Assembly (NCBI GenBank): GCA_016550485.1
Contig: JABXGV010000186.1
Coordinates: forward strand, 1-5,241
Length of the DNA: 5,241 bases
Direction: 5' to 3'
Origin: an archaeon
GTDB taxonomy: Archaea > Asgardarchaeota > Hermodarchaeia > Hermodarchaeales > Hermodarchaeaceae
The notes under the pieces are model-generated. The model had not been told where the DNA came from. It was given only the letters and a program-made list of their open reading frames with translations, and did no database searches. Position numbers and translations under genes: made by a program. Positions 4,295-5,241 of the stretch are shown piece after piece (positions within the stretch are counted from its first letter, which is position 1; the number at the start of each line of letters is the position of its first letter).

Positions 4295-5241
4295 GTGCGG
4301 GTCTTACATGCTGGAAAAGTTCCTCCAAAAATCCTGAAGGATCACGTATTTCCATTCCTTGGCGCGTCTGATCCAGACATACTACTTGAACCTGGAATCG
4401 GGCGTGATGCAGCGGTTCTCCAAATAGGTCGAAGAATCCTCGTCGCAACAACCGACCCTATTACCGGCGCTATCCAAAACATGGGCGCTTACGCTGTTCA
4501 CATCTGCGCCAACGACATAGCAACATTCGGTGTTCTTCCTCGATGGTTTCTAGTTACAATCCTTCTCCCAGAAGGGACAGATACTAACATTCTACGGGAT
4601 ATTACAACCTCAATGCACAATGCCGCTAAAAGTCTAAATGTTGCGATTATTGGTGGTCATACTGAAGTGACTCCTGGTATCCCTCGCCCTATTATTTGCG
4701 GATTTATGCTAGGGACAGCTAGCAAAGGAAGATATGTGACCTCTACCTCTGCCAAGCCAAACAACGCGCTAATTCTCAGCAAAGGTGTAGGTATTGAAGG
4801 CACTTCGATCCTGGCTTGGGATCGTGGTAAGGACCTTCGTCGCCACCTCGATGATGAATTAATACAGCAAGCCCAGCGTTTTATCGAGAAGCTTAGCGTA
4901 GTCCCTGAGGCTATTCAGGCAATGGAGTTACGGGCGGTCACAGCAATGCATGATCCTACAGAAGGTGGGGTAGCTAATGGTCTCCACGAACTAGCTGATG
5001 CATCAAAACTAGGATTTATTGTAAATCGTGGGGCCATCGTTATTCACGAAGAAACACGTCAGATTTGTGATATCCTTCAAATAGATCCACTCAACTTGAT
5101 TGCTAGTGGTGCAATGTTGATGGCAGTTAAACCTTCTAAAGCTCACAAGGTCCTCGCAGCTTTAGAGCAAATTGATGTTGATGCGTCAATAATCGGGACA
5201 CTAGTTGAGAACCCAAAAACCCGTTTAATTACCGAACAAGA
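4295..5241 (+). CDS. HypE/AIR-synthase-related protein (3' end outside window)
   Basis: This belongs to the AIR synthase (PurM/HypE/SelD/ThiL) superfamily, ATP-dependent enzymes that activate a carbonyl or amide-type oxygen by phosphorylation or dehydration. 315 codons are visible. Motifs in order: GRDAAVL (36-42) and TTDPITG (52-58), the usual metal/ATP-binding Asp segments; NDIATFG (73-79); GGHTEVTPG (120-128); the glycine-rich KGVGIEGT (163-170); DPTEGGVANGL (220-230); and ASGAMLMAV (270-278). The layout and DPTEGG segment are closest to the HypE branch. However, the N-terminus reads HAGKVPPKIL instead of the HGSGG start of classical hydrogenase-maturation HypE, and no hyp or hydrogenase gene is nearby. 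I therefore call it a HypE-related paralogue of unknown substrate. HypE itself ends in a Pro-Arg-Ile-Cys motif, and that part is beyond the window. Start choice: a stop codon at 4259-4261 limits the frame; GTG 4295 is preferred from TATA spacing, although GGTGGT at 4285-4290 could be a ribosome site if the transcript begins earlier. Confidence 0.9.
   Translation, partial: MRVLHAGKVPPKILKDHVFPFLGASDPDILLEPGIGRDAAVLQIGRRILVATTDPITGAIQNMGAYAVHICANDIATFGVLPRWFLVTILLPEGTDTNILRDITTSMHNAAKSLNVAIIGGHTEVTPGIPRPIICGFMLGTASKGRYVTSTSAKPNNALILSKGVGIEGTSILAWDRGKDLRRHLDDELIQQAQRFIEKLSVVPEAIQAMELRAVTAMHDPTEGGVANGLHELADASKLGFIVNRGAIVIHEETRQICDILQIDPLNLIASGAMLMAVKPSKAHKVLAALEQIDVDASIIGTLVENPKTRLITEQ

Noticed and set aside
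4164..4451. Minus-strand open frame of 95 codons at the start of the HypE-like gene
   Set aside because: It overlaps the promoter and conserved N-terminal region of the plus-strand HypE-like gene, which has clear family motifs; the antisense product has no recognisable features.

Overview
This 5.2 kb window looks like ordinary chromosomal DNA from an archaeon. Three things point that way: the archaeal-type inositol-1-phosphate synthase at the left edge, AT-rich TATA/BRE-like boxes in front of several genes instead of bacterial -35/-10 pairs, and a HypE-like AIR-synthase paralogue at the right edge of a kind found in archaea. Arginine is encoded mostly by CGN rather than AGA/AGG, and base composition is moderate, which fits a mesophile better than a hyperthermophile. 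I cannot name the lineage from this sequence.

Layout from left to right: (1) the 5' part of ino1 on the minus strand, cut by the window edge at base 1; (2) a divergent intergenic region of about 140 bases with a promoter for ino1; (3) a 357-360 residue polytopic membrane protein on the plus strand, family not recognised; (4) a short convergent spacer with a perfect 12-bp palindrome; (5) a 119-residue minus-strand protein of unknown function; (6) a divergent spacer and a plus-strand carbon-nitrogen hydrolase (nitrilase superfamily, omega-amidase-like) with a complete Glu-Lys-Cys triad; (7) a convergent minus-strand protein with two N-terminal membrane segments, a long disordered linker holding a 17-residue duplication, and a SHOCT-like C-terminal helical module; (8) a 293-base divergent regulatory region with a good promoter on each side and several small dyads; (9) a plus-strand HypE/AIR-synthase-related protein that runs off the right edge.

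The strands alternate (-,+,-,+,-,+), so every gene is probably its own transcription unit and there is no operon. The neighbours do not form an obvious pathway. Ino1 belongs to inositol lipid or solute synthesis, the hydrolase to amide or 2-oxo-acid repair and nitrogen metabolism, and the HypE-like protein to an ATP-dependent AIRS-superfamily reaction of unknown substrate. I do not see an undescribed multi-gene system here. The points most worth following are the SHOCT-like membrane protein with its recent 51-bp tandem duplication, the dyad-rich promoter region between it and the HypE-like gene, and the two unassigned proteins. No tRNA, rRNA, CRISPR array, insertion sequence or attachment site was seen.
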